Positions 6,781 through 13,654 of a stretch of 17,347 bases of DNA are shown here, piece by piece (position 1 is the stretch's first letter; the number at the start of each line of letters is the position of its first letter). The stretch covers positions 1 through 17,347 of the forward strand of contig JAGGYZ010000322.1 of NCBI GenBank assembly GCA_021162285.1, read 5' to 3'. Below the pieces are notes generated by a model. That model searched no databases, was not told where the DNA came from, and worked only from the letters and a program-made list of their open reading frames with translations. The translations under genes and the position numbers were made by a program. Origin of the DNA: Candidatus Fermentibacteraceae bacterium (GTDB lineage: Bacteria; Fermentibacterota; Fermentibacteria; Fermentibacterales; JCC-6).

Positions 6781-7601
6781 GGCGTTTCCTTTCTTACTTC
6801 AACCAGTCTTTCTGCCAGAATCTGCAGGGTAGCTGATGTTGAATTAGCTGAAACAGAATACATCAACTCACTGTGAACAGCCGGCAGGCTGAGCCATGCC
6901 TGCTGAAGTGCTTTCAAGTCTTCAAGAATTGCAGTTGCCTGACGGTTTAATTCCACCAGTTCTTCAATCTCGCCTGCAGGGTAATTGTTCAGGGTAATCT
7001 GCCTCTGCCTTCTTGCAGACATATCTGCATACGAAGATTGCACGGAGTTTGCAGCTGCCTCAAGAAGAGCCGATACGGAGATAGAGATCTGTTCTATTAA
7101 GGGAGCTGCATTCTGCATGGTCTGAATTGTCTTCCGGGCATCGTACTGTATTGCACCATGCTCTGCCAGGGTCGCAACCGCGGCTGTTATTAAACCGGAA
7201 TACCGACCTGCAGCCGAATTTACTTCAAATGCAATGCTTTGATATTCAGTTGCTTCAGCAAGAAGCAGTGTGTAGATGTTTATCGCTGCAGCAGCTTCTA
7301 CAGCGTTGTTTTCAGCAGCAATAAGGGCGGCTGAAACAGTAAAAGAGTCTGGCCTTAGCACGAAAGGGCTGTGTCTTTCAAGAACCAGGTTCTCCAGCAA
7401 ACCGGCATCCCCATCTGAAGCTGTTTCTATCTGGTTGAGTTCTGAAAGCTGTTGAACAGTTTCCAGAGTTGCTGCCGTTTCTCCGGCTAGAATAACCGTT
7501 TGAGCATGAAACTGCTGAAAGCCCGTGTTGTCCCGGGTTGCACAACCGAGAACAAGCACTGCGGCATACAAGAGTAACAGTGGTTTCTTTGTGTTTACCA
7601 T
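6777..7601 (-). CDS. Alanine-rich helical lipoprotein (unknown function)
   Basis: A 274-aa predicted lipoprotein. From the ATG at 7601 the signal is MVNTKKPLLLLYAAVLVLGC, with lipobox LVLGC and Cys20; a longer GTG frame from 7673 would displace the signal by 24 residues. The mature part is almost all helix, rich in Ala/Glu/Leu/Gln (for example ALIAAENNAVEAAAAINIYTL), suggesting a periplasmic helical bundle. It is divergent from the gene at 7720 and precedes its coupled partner at 6457-6780. No family recognised; no good SD was found before the ATG. Confidence 0.65.
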   Translation of the reverse strand: MVNTKKPLLLLYAAVLVLGCATRDNTGFQQFHAQTVILAGETAATLETVQQLSELNQIETASDGDAGLLENLVLERHSPFVLRPDSFTVSAALIAAENNAVEAAAAINIYTLLLAEATEYQSIAFEVNSAAGRYSGLITAAVATLAEHGAIQYDARKTIQTMQNAAPLIEQISISVSALLEAAANSVQSSYADMSARRQRQITLNNYPAGEIEELVELNRQATAILEDLKALQQAWLSLPAVHSELMYSVSANSTSATLQILAERLVEVRKETP

Positions 7602-7719
7602 TGAATAAATATTGTCTGACCCTGGTGAAATAGCAAGTGTGTGTCTCCCTGCCTGTTCATACAGAGGTAACACTTTTCTTATATATATACTATCTTATGT
7701 GTTCGACTAAGGGGGATAA

Positions 7720-8925
7720 ATGAAGTCTTCGCTGCTGGGTCAGCAGGCTCAGGAATGTCTTACCGGTTTGAAGAGTGCTGTCACTGATATTCTTCAGGCC
7801 CTGCCGGGAGACCTTGAGCAACCCAGAGATGTGTACAAAACTCTCGGTATAGACAGAATGATAGGCTGGAACATCTTCAAACTTCACGAAGTTGAAGACT
7901 GTTTTCTGTCTGTAAGACACATACCTCGCAAAGCGGCCTTCATGGGATTCCTCCGCGCTGCTTCAAGAAAAGGCGTAGACAATGAACTTCTCTCTGCTGC
8001 CAGCGAGAATTTTATCCGTTTTGAAGAGCTTGTTGAGATGCATGCGGGAGACAGACCCAGCATGGAGATGATGCTTCTTGCCTACTCTGAAGAGGGAGCA
8101 GGCCACGCATCTCTCGATCACAGAAAGCTGGCTTTTACCGGAAACAGATTCCTGTACGGCCTTGAGACAGGAACAAGGCTGACCATGAGCCTTTTCGAAC
8201 CCACGGAATCACCGCTTGACTGGAAACTGACGCTGCTTAAAGGCTCTTTCGGTCTAAGGCGGAACAGGCCTGATATCCCGTGGTTCTACATGCGTCCAAG
8301 AGTTTTTACCGAGTTTGGAGGCAAACCTCAAGCCCCTGAGAGCAAGCCACTTATAAAACCTTCCAATGGCGTCACTCTTCCCTACTACACTCAGTTCTGC
8401 AGCTGCTCACTTCCCGGTATAAAATCCCATACGGGGTTTGTTGAAAGCATTGAAGAAATATTCCCTCTTGAAACAGGGAACGCAGGCCTTATGGATCTCG
8501 TTTTCGCCGAGGTGGTAGATCTGCACGGATTCGTTATGGATGAGCCAAGTTCAACCTCTGCAAAGGTTATTACGCCCTGCCATCTTGCCGCAATGGACAT
8601 AATTGTGCCCACTTTTTTTGCAGACAACTCTAAGTTTCTCCCACATGTTGTGTCTTCAATTCTCGAAGAATTAGATACATACAACAGCCAGCTCATCGAT
8701 CTTGCAGAATCAATACTGCCCATTAAGCCTGTTTTTGAAATCAAGCCCACGGTGAAACAGATCTCACTTGAGGGAGTGAACAACTACAGAGAGATTGTAG
8801 AGGATGTTTTCAAGAGACGAGACCTCAACCCTCTGAACTACACAACAATTCGAATCTCTGTTCCTTTTCCCGTTGTTCCGTCTAACCTTGATATAACCTG
8901 GAAACCAGTAAAAAAACACAGCTGA
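7720..8925 (+). CDS. Conserved-looking 401-aa protein with possible N-terminal HTH (unknown function)
   Basis: A soluble 401-aa protein without signal or membrane segments. The ATG has an AGGGGG SD. Residues about 15-60 (ILQALPGDLEQPRDVYKTLGIDRMIGWNIFKL) have the spacing of a winged helix or HTH: a helix, 'DVYKTLGID' turn, and a recognition-like helix. The next part (FMGFLRAASRKGVDNELL, RFEELVEMHAGDRPSMEMML) is helical, followed by a beta-rich half (LAFTGNRFLYGLE...). I recall similar uncharacterised bacterial proteins with the HAGDR..MEM and AF.GN.F..G motifs but cannot name the family. It is divergent from the lipoprotein gene with an AT-rich spacer of 118 bp. A regulatory role is inference only. 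Confidence 0.7.
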   Translation: MKSSLLGQQAQECLTGLKSAVTDILQALPGDLEQPRDVYKTLGIDRMIGWNIFKLHEVEDCFLSVRHIPRKAAFMGFLRAASRKGVDNELLSAASENFIRFEELVEMHAGDRPSMEMMLLAYSEEGAGHASLDHRKLAFTGNRFLYGLETGTRLTMSLFEPTESPLDWKLTLLKGSFGLRRNRPDIPWFYMRPRVFTEFGGKPQAPESKPLIKPSNGVTLPYYTQFCSCSLPGIKSHTGFVESIEEIFPLETGNAGLMDLVFAEVVDLHGFVMDEPSSTSAKVITPCHLAAMDIIVPTFFADNSKFLPHVVSSILEELDTYNSQLIDLAESILPIKPVFEIKPTVKQISLEGVNNYREIVEDVFKRRDLNPLNYTTIRISVPFPVVPSNLDITWKPVKKHS

Positions 8926-8986
8926 TGCTGCATCCCGTTGTGCTCAATCATGTTACGCAGTAATTTGATTATTATATATATATGGG

Positions 8987-9015
8987 TTGACATTCAGATA
9001 TCGTATATGTATACT
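8987..9015 (+). promoter_or_regulatory. Consensus-like promoter of malQ
   Basis: A perfect -35 TTGACA (8987-8992) is followed by a 17-nt spacer and the -10 TATACT (9010-9015, 5/6). Transcription should begin near 9022, at the first base of the leader hairpin. The promoter lies inside the upstream extension of the malQ reading frame, which argues against any start codon before about 9022. Confidence 0.8.
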
Positions 9016-9021
9016 TTCTTC

Positions 9022-9157
9022 GTCAAAGGGATTCGTAATGGCGTGCGGGGAAAAAGTCCCTTTGACACCTTCCTTCCTTATCAGCGTCCGTCACTTCGGT
9101 GGCGGGCGTTGTGCATTACAGGTATTTTTCCCGGGTGAAACACAAAGGAGGGAAGCT
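9022..9157 (+). ncRNA. Structured malQ leader, candidate cis-regulatory RNA with SD sequestration
   Basis: The leader of about 136 nt has two strong hairpins. P1 pairs GTCAAAGGGA (9022-9031) with TCCCTTTGAC (9057-9066), 10 bp perfect, enclosing a 25-nt G-rich loop. P2 pairs 9083-9095 with 9100-9112, 13 bp including G-U pairs, closed by a C(UUCG)G tetraloop (core arms 9086-9095 and 9100-9109). Between them, CTTCCTTCCTT (9069-9079) can pair with AAGGAGGGAAG (9145-9155), 11 bp with one G-U pair, hiding the malQ SD with P2 enclosed. This is the architecture of a translational on/off switch. It matches no riboswitch class that I could identify. Structures are hand-derived, not energy-computed. Confidence 0.6.
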
Positions 9158-10507
9158 CTGTTCGGCAGAACTTACGGAATACTGCTTCATCCCACATCGC
9201 TGCCAGGCAGCTGGGGTATCGGAACTCTGGGGTCAGAGGCACACGAGTTTGCCCGGTGGATGGCAGACTCCGGTGCGAAGGTCTGGCAGGTTCTTCCCCT
9301 GAACCCCCCTGTTTACAACCATTCCCCCTATCAGGTTCTTTCATCTTTTGCCGGAAATCCTCTTCTTGTGTCACCGGAAGAGCTTTTCAACCAGGGCTTT
9401 CTTTCTGCTGCAGAACTTGATTCTGCACGGTCTCAGTGCTCTGCAACAGTGAACTGGCACTCCCTTGAAGGCAGAAAAGCTCTGCTTACAACTGCTGCCA
9501 ACAGGGCTCTGAATGCAGGAGTTACCGGTTTTGACAGTTTTTACAAACAGCAGCACGTCAGAGAATGGTCGTGGTTTGCCGCGACAAAGGAACTCAACGG
9601 AGGCCGGCCCTGGCCACAGTGGAGTGCTGCAAAGCCAGACCTTGAAGAGCAGCTTGTACACGGAATGATTCAGTATTTCTTCCACACCCAGTGGATCAGC
9701 CTGAAGAAATACTGTAGTTCTCTGGGCATACGAATTCTGGGAGATATTCCCATCTACGCGGCTCTTGATTCCACAGATGTGTATTTCAACAGAGAACTGT
9801 TCAAGCTCAACGCACAGGGTGATCCAACTGTCGTTGCCGGTGTTCCACCGGACTACTTCAGCACAACCGGCCAGCTCTGGGGCAACCCGGTGTACGACTG
9901 GGACAGGTGTGCAGCGTCCGGCTACCGGTGGTGGACACACCGGATGGCCGGAGCACTGGAACTGTTTGACGCCGTGAGAATTGACCATTTCAGGGGTTTT
10001 GACCAGTACTGGGAGGTACCTGCAGGTGAAACCACGGCAGTAAACGGAACATGGAACAGCGGCCCGGGAATCGATCTGTTCAGGCAGATGGAGAAACTTC
10101 TGGGAAAACTGCCTGTGGTGGCAGAAGACCTGGGCATTATTACTCCTTCTGTTCGTGCACTCCGCAAACAGTGCGGCTTCCCGGGAATGGTGGTTCTTCA
10201 GTTCGCCCTGCAGAACAGCAGTTTTTCCGTTGAAAACATGGATCCCAACTCGGTGATCTACACAGGTACCCACGACAATGACACGACGGCGGGCTGGATC
10301 AGCTCAACGGAAACCGGGTTCAAATCTGTTCGGTCTGTTGTGGATATTGCTCTTTCATCACCGGCGGATCTTGCCATGCTTCCAATGCAGGATGTTCTTG
10401 AACTCGATTCTTCCGCCAGGATGAATACCCCGGGGGCGTCTTCCGGCAACTGGGGATGGAGGATGCTGGAGATTCCACAGGTTACCCAGTCATTTGCAAG
10501 AGGTTGA
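9158..10507 (+). CDS. malQ: 4-alpha-glucanotransferase (amylomaltase, GH77)
   Basis: A 449-aa GH77 enzyme that transfers alpha-1,4-glucan segments between maltodextrins in the cytosol. GILLHPTSLPG (7-17) is the family N-terminus. The nucleophile is Asp276 in RIDHFRG, the acid/base Glu323 in VAEDLGIITP, and the transition-state Asp373 in TGTHDND; QDVLELDSSARMNTPG (411-426) is the conserved C-terminal signature. It is shorter than typical (about 500), mainly through a compact loop after HDND (residues 379-400) and a C-terminus ending soon after NWGWRM. The start chosen is CTG at 9158, 6 nt after a perfect AGGAGG and two codons before the conserved FGRTYG; no ATG, GTG or TTG with an SD lies near. 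The in-frame TTG at 8987 is the promoter -35. malQ has its own promoter and leader. Confidence 0.9.
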   Translation: MFGRTYGILLHPTSLPGSWGIGTLGSEAHEFARWMADSGAKVWQVLPLNPPVYNHSPYQVLSSFAGNPLLVSPEELFNQGFLSAAELDSARSQCSATVNWHSLEGRKALLTTAANRALNAGVTGFDSFYKQQHVREWSWFAATKELNGGRPWPQWSAAKPDLEEQLVHGMIQYFFHTQWISLKKYCSSLGIRILGDIPIYAALDSTDVYFNRELFKLNAQGDPTVVAGVPPDYFSTTGQLWGNPVYDWDRCAASGYRWWTHRMAGALELFDAVRIDHFRGFDQYWEVPAGETTAVNGTWNSGPGIDLFRQMEKLLGKLPVVAEDLGIITPSVRALRKQCGFPGMVVLQFALQNSSFSVENMDPNSVIYTGTHDNDTTAGWISSTETGFKSVRSVVDIALSSPADLAMLPMQDVLELDSSARMNTPGASSGNWGWRMLEIPQVTQSFARG

Positions 10508-10579
10508 CACGATGTCTGTCAGTTGTATTTTACCGGCTATGAAAGGCAAAACATCAATCTGTTCTGTTTCAGTTCTTGT

Positions 10580-10600
10580 CAGCGCTTTCGCATGGCGCTG
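10580..10600. other. Stem-loop between malQ and trpB2
   Basis: CAGCGC (10580-10585) pairs with GCGCTG (10595-10600) around a 9-nt loop, extendable by G-U pairs. No T-run follows, so termination is not supported. The rest of 10508-10695 shows a T/A-rich stretch before trpB2 but no promoter pair that I trust. Confidence 0.35.
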
Positions 10601-10695
10601 GTGGGCGGGTTCCTCCGTCCATAAATAATACTCTGTGGTTCTATACATTTCTTATTTTCTCAATTTACTTAACAACAAGTACATAGGAGTATATC

Positions 10696-11970
10696 ATGCG
10701 AAGATTTTCCTCGAGGAGCAGCAGTTTTCTGCCTGAAGAATACACAAACCTGAAGCCTTTCCTTCCCTCTCTTCCGCCTCCTCCCATTGGACCCGACGGA
10801 ACACCTGTGAGCCCTGATGTTCTTGCGGCACTTTTCCCATCGGGAATGATACAGCACGAAATCACCATGGATGCCAGGGTTCCCATTCCGAAAGAGGTAA
10901 GAGACGCATACAAAGTTTACCGTCCCTCTCCTCTTGTAAGAGCGGTGGAACTGGAGCGTGTACTGAACACGCCGGCACACATCTACTACAAGTACGAAGG
11001 TACAAACCCTGCAGGAAGCCACAAGAGCAACACGGCACTGCCCCAGGCTTTTTTTGCAGCAAAAGACGGACTCACCGGGATAACCACAGAAACCGGTGCC
11101 GGTCAGTGGGGAAGTGCCCTGGCCCAGGCATGCAACAGGTTCGGTCTGGATCTGGAAGTGTTCATGGTGAGAGCCAGTTTTCTTCAAAAACCTCTGCGCC
11201 AGACCTTTATCAACATGCACGGAGGCTCTGTACATCCCAGCCCCAGCGACAGAACGGAATCAGGCAGGAGCTTCCTGAAACAGGACCCCAACCATCCTGG
11301 AAGCCTGGGTATAGCAATAAGTGAAGCTGTCGAGGTTGTTCTCAAGGAAAAGAAGTCATGCTACAGTCTTGGAAGCGTTTCCGATGCTGTGTGCCTTCAC
11401 CAGTCCATTATAGGGCAGGAGAGCATAAAGCAGATGGAAGAAATGGGAGAGTATCCCACGCACATCATTGCCTGCGTCGGTGGCGGATCCAACTTTGCCG
11501 GTATTGCCTTCCCGTTCATTGAAAAGATGCTCACCGGCGGTGCCAAAATAGATTTCACCGCTGTTGAACCCACAGTCTGCCCGACTCTTACCGAGGGAAA
11601 ACTGAAGTACGACTTCGGCGATGCATCAGGACTCACCCCAAAGTACATGATGTACTCGCTGGGCGCAGGATTCGTTCCTCCACCGATACATGCCGGTGGT
11701 CTCAGGTACCACGGGATGGCACCTCTGGTGAGCCATCTGGTTAAACTTGGTCTGGTTAACCCCATAGCGTTCAAGCAGAACAAGATACTTGCAGCCGGTA
11801 AAGAGTTTACAAGGATAGAGGGAATACTTCCCGCACCTGAAAGCGCACATGCCATTGCTGCAGTTATAGACTCTGCTCTGGAGGCAAAGGAAAAAGGTGA
11901 GAACAGGGTGATCCTGTTCAACCTCAGCGGCCACGGATTCCTTGATCTGGCTGCATACGAAAACGATTGA
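10696..11970 (+). CDS. trpB2: Tryptophan synthase beta-like protein, TrpB2 type
   Basis: A 424-aa PLP enzyme of the TrpB2 branch, which condenses indole with L-serine to form tryptophan and can also deaminate serine. The ATG has an AGGAG SD. Evidence: RPSPLVRAVELERVL (76-90), the PLP-lysine region GTNPAGSHKSNTA with Lys110, ETGAGQWGSALA (132-143) where W replaces the H typical of TrpB1, and the phosphate loop VGGGSN (261-266). The long N-terminal extension (LPPPPIGPDGTPVSPDVLAALFP) is a TrpB2 hallmark. No trpA or other trp gene is adjacent, so it may act with an external TrpA or as an indole-salvage enzyme. A hairpin follows the stop. Confidence 0.9.
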   Translation: MRRFSSRSSSFLPEEYTNLKPFLPSLPPPPIGPDGTPVSPDVLAALFPSGMIQHEITMDARVPIPKEVRDAYKVYRPSPLVRAVELERVLNTPAHIYYKYEGTNPAGSHKSNTALPQAFFAAKDGLTGITTETGAGQWGSALAQACNRFGLDLEVFMVRASFLQKPLRQTFINMHGGSVHPSPSDRTESGRSFLKQDPNHPGSLGIAISEAVEVVLKEKKSCYSLGSVSDAVCLHQSIIGQESIKQMEEMGEYPTHIIACVGGGSNFAGIAFPFIEKMLTGGAKIDFTAVEPTVCPTLTEGKLKYDFGDASGLTPKYMMYSLGAGFVPPPIHAGGLRYHGMAPLVSHLVKLGLVNPIAFKQNKILAAGKEFTRIEGILPAPESAHAIAAVIDSALEAKEKGENRVILFNLSGHGFLDLAAYEND

Positions 11971-11982
11971 AAGTTCCTGTAA

Positions 11983-12010
11983 AGCGGCAACCTGTCCGAA
12001 GGTTGCCGCT
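11983..12010 (+). terminator. Terminator-like hairpin after trpB2 (no T-tract)
   Basis: AGCGGCAACC (11983-11992) pairs perfectly with GGTTGCCGCT (12001-12010) around an 8-nt loop, 12 nt after the trpB2 stop. The following bases (GCTACTTGACC) lack a T-run, so intrinsic termination is uncertain. A degenerate copy of this area occurs at 13561-13594. Confidence 0.45.
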
Positions 12011-12072
12011 GCTACTTGACCTCAAGCAGTTTCTGCTCTATTCTTGTATTCGTACGGAAAGTGAGGGGAAGC

Positions 12073-12666
12073 ATGTTTACACTTCTTACAGTATTTATTC
12101 TGGCAGGCAGTTCGTTGCCTGTGGGTGCAGTCACTGACGGCGGTACTCTCGTTATCAATGAAATCATGATTGACCCTGTAGAATCATCTTCAGTTGCTAT
12201 GGGGCAGTGGATCGAACTCTACAACAACAGCGGCAGCTGGGTTAACCTTTCAGAATGGACCATAGTCAATCAGAGTGGCGACGAAATACAGTTTTCATCT
12301 CTTGTTATTCCGCCGGAAGGTTTTTTCGTGGTGGGAGCCAGCAGTATAACCGGCGAAAACGGAAATTACATACCAGACGCCGTTTGGGGCTCTTTCTCGC
12401 TTTCACTTACAGGAAGCCTGATGTTAAGCGGCATAGGCAGTGATTCACAGGAATTCTTCAGCTGGGACAACACCTGGGACCTCATACCGGGAGCCTCTCT
12501 TGAAAGGCTCAACCCCGGGTGGTCGGCAGCCGATCAGGAAAGCTGGAAGCACAGCAACACCGAATACGGAAACGGCGACCTGGGTACACCGGGGCACCAG
12601 AACAGCGTTTACTCCAATGGCTTTGGCCAGAACACCTGGGCATTCATAAAAGCGTTCGTTCACTGA
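12073..12666 (+). CDS. Exported lamin-tail-domain (LTD) protein
   Basis: A 197-aa exported protein. A signal peptide spans residues 1-19 (MFTLLTVFILAGSSLPVGA). The LTD fold runs from about 24 to 178: LVINEIMIDP (26-35), QWIELYNNSG..VNLSEWTI (45-64), then IPPEGFFVVG (79-88), and the family's closing pattern SLERLNPGW...GNGDLGTPGHQNS (142-178). LTD domains in secreted bacterial proteins mediate binding or surface display. The ATG at 12073 has a GAGGGG SD; the frame extends back to 12016 but without a signal-compatible start. No T9SS sorting domain follows; the protein ends in a short tail (NTWAFIKAFVH), which lies in a 60-bp repeat also present at 13595. Confidence 0.8.
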   Translation: MFTLLTVFILAGSSLPVGAVTDGGTLVINEIMIDPVESSSVAMGQWIELYNNSGSWVNLSEWTIVNQSGDEIQFSSLVIPPEGFFVVGASSITGENGNYIPDAVWGSFSLSLTGSLMLSGIGSDSQEFFSWDNTWDLIPGASLERLNPGWSAADQESWKHSNTEYGNGDLGTPGHQNSVYSNGFGQNTWAFIKAFVH

Positions 12667-12690
12667 CATTTATCCCTGCACCGTATAAAA
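12631..12690. repeat. 60-bp direct repeat, left copy
   Basis: It matches 13595-13654 at 58 of 60 positions. It covers the last 12 codons of the LTD gene and its stop (to 12666), then a segment that on the minus strand reads FYTVQG-stop, the C-terminus of the radical-SAM gene. The similarity continues weakly for about 10 more bases (7/10), where the minus-strand frame reads PGV against RGI in the true gene. Confidence 0.9.
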
Positions 12691-12755
12691 CACACCCGGC
12701 ATTATACACTTATCAAACTGCCCTGCAAAAAAGTACTGAGAGACAATCTAAGAAC

Positions 12756-12783
12756 TTGACAATCAGATGGTGAATCATATTAT
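12756..12783 (+). promoter_or_regulatory. Promoter of the NYN gene
   Basis: A perfect TTGACA (12756-12761), a 16-nt spacer and TATTAT (12778-12783, 5/6). The predicted start near 12790 gives a leader of about 85 nt, which contains a terminator-like hairpin. The promoter lies inside the segment bounded by the 60-bp repeats, so the NYN gene carries its own expression signals. Confidence 0.65.
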
Positions 12784-12821
12784 TAGCCTGTACGGCCTTA
12801 AGGGGACGTATTATTTATCTC

Positions 12822-12860
12822 CCCCGGTGTCTGGGCAACCACACGCCGGGGTTTTCGTTT
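12822..12860 (+). terminator. Intrinsic-terminator-like hairpin in the NYN leader (possible attenuator)
   Basis: CCCCGGTGT (12822-12830) pairs with ACGCCGGGG (12843-12851), 9 bp with one G-U pair and a 12-nt loop, followed directly by TTTTCGTTTT. This is a canonical rho-independent layout. It lies after the predicted transcription start and 15-20 nt before the ATG at 12875, so it would stop transcription before the gene unless antiterminated. Alternatively it terminates a transcript from the LTD gene. Confidence 0.65.
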
Positions 12861-12874
12861 TAGAAGGTAGAGAC

Positions 12875-13507
12875 ATGCCTGATCGTGCAGTTCTTTTCAT
12901 TGATGGGAATAACTGGTATCACTCTCTGAAAGAGAATGGCATCAGCCAACCTGGAAACCTGAACTATGCATCAATATGCTCAAAACTTGTTGGTCCTCGA
13001 GATTGGCAGGAAACGAGATACTACATTGGTCAAGTATCACAAAAAGAATCTCCAGCACAGTATGCAGGACAAAGAAGGTTTTTCTCAAATATACGTCGTC
13101 AAGACCCTAGAATCATGATATTCACTGGAAGATTAGAACGCAGACCGTACTCAAATCCAGCAACAGCAGAACTAACCGCCTATCTTAACTCTCTAAGTGT
13201 TCGAATCGACAAGTCCGTTTTTCACGATTTAACAAAGCTTGCTGCAAGATACAACAATTCCACTGTTTTGGTGGAAAAAGCCGTAGATGTCATGCTTGCA
13301 GTCGACATAGCTGTTATGGCTGAGAGAAATGAATATGACACCGCTTATCTTCTCTCCGCCGATGGTGATTTCACTCCTGCTGTTAAAGCAGCAATCGCAA
13401 ATTCGAAAAAGGTATTTGCAGTTTCCTGCAATACCAGTGGTCAGCTGGGTAAAGTATGCTCTTCCTTCATTCACTTGAAGCCAGGCTGGTTTTCCGACTG
13501 CTACTGA
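12875..13507 (+). CDS. NYN-domain putative RNase (LabA/DUF88-like)
   Basis: A 210-aa soluble protein of the NYN (PIN-like) nuclease superfamily. VLFIDGNNWYHSL (6-18) is the N-terminal strand with the first metal-binding Asp10. VEKAVDVMLAVDIAVMAERNEYDTAYLLSADGDFTPAV (133-170) holds the other acidic residues: Asp138, Asp144, Asp163 and Asp165. Family members are metal-dependent RNases acting on RNA in the cytosol; substrate unknown here. The ATG at 12875 follows GAAGGTAGA; the frame runs back to 12767 but that part contains the promoter -10 and a terminator-like hairpin. The gene stands alone between 60-bp direct repeats, which suggests an accessory insert such as a defence or toxin-like module. 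That role is inference. Confidence 0.85.
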   Translation: MPDRAVLFIDGNNWYHSLKENGISQPGNLNYASICSKLVGPRDWQETRYYIGQVSQKESPAQYAGQRRFFSNIRRQDPRIMIFTGRLERRPYSNPATAELTAYLNSLSVRIDKSVFHDLTKLAARYNNSTVLVEKAVDVMLAVDIAVMAERNEYDTAYLLSADGDFTPAVKAAIANSKKVFAVSCNTSGQLGKVCSSFIHLKPGWFSDCY

Positions 13508-13560
13508 TTCTACATTCATTTCGCCTGTACTTACTGCAAGAACCTGCACACAACACTCGT

Positions 13561-13594
13561 GGCAGATAACCTCTCCCGCTGCTGCCTGACCTCA
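13561..13594. repeat. Degenerate copy of the trpB2-downstream segment
   Basis: 13573-13594 resembles 12004-12025: CGCTGCT followed after three bases by TGACCTCAA (about 19/22 identical). The preceding bases GCAGATAACCTCTCC resemble GCGGCAACCTGTCC of the trpB2 hairpin, with about 9 nt missing in between. It joins directly to the right 60-bp repeat, so the area is a collapsed copy of the trpB2-end to LTD-end interval with about 600 bp absent. Confidence 0.55.
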
Positions 13595-13654
13595 AACACC
13601 TGGGCATTCATCAAAGCGTTTGTTCACTGACATTTATCCCTGCACCGTATAAAA
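13595..13654. repeat. 60-bp direct repeat, right copy
   Basis: It matches 12631-12690 at 58/60. It includes a fragment that on the plus strand encodes the LTD tail (TWAFIKAFVH-stop, without the rest of the gene) and, from 13634, the genuine last codons of the radical-SAM gene on the minus strand. Confidence 0.9.

Noticed and set aside
7681..7700. TATA-rich run as a promoter for the 7720 gene
   Set aside because: Several -10-like hexamers exist but none has a recognisable -35 at 16-18 nt.
9022..9112. Possible ZTP (pfl) riboswitch because of a GGG...CG...GGCG pattern in the first hairpin loop
   Set aside because: The spacing, the second hairpin and the pseudoknot segment of that class are missing, and malQ is not a purine/folate gene.
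8987..9157. N-terminal extension of malQ from TTG at 8987
   Set aside because: That TTG is the promoter -35, no SD precedes it, and the extension has no similarity to GH77 N-termini.
9371..10273. Minus-strand frame of 300 codons opposite malQ
   Set aside because: It is the mirror of a strongly conserved GH77 gene, has cysteine/histidine-rich low-sense sequence, no SD and no domain.
12631..13654. Classic insertion sequence around the NYN gene
   Set aside because: No transposase, no terminal inverted repeats seen at the segment ends, and the 60-bp duplications are far longer than usual target duplications.
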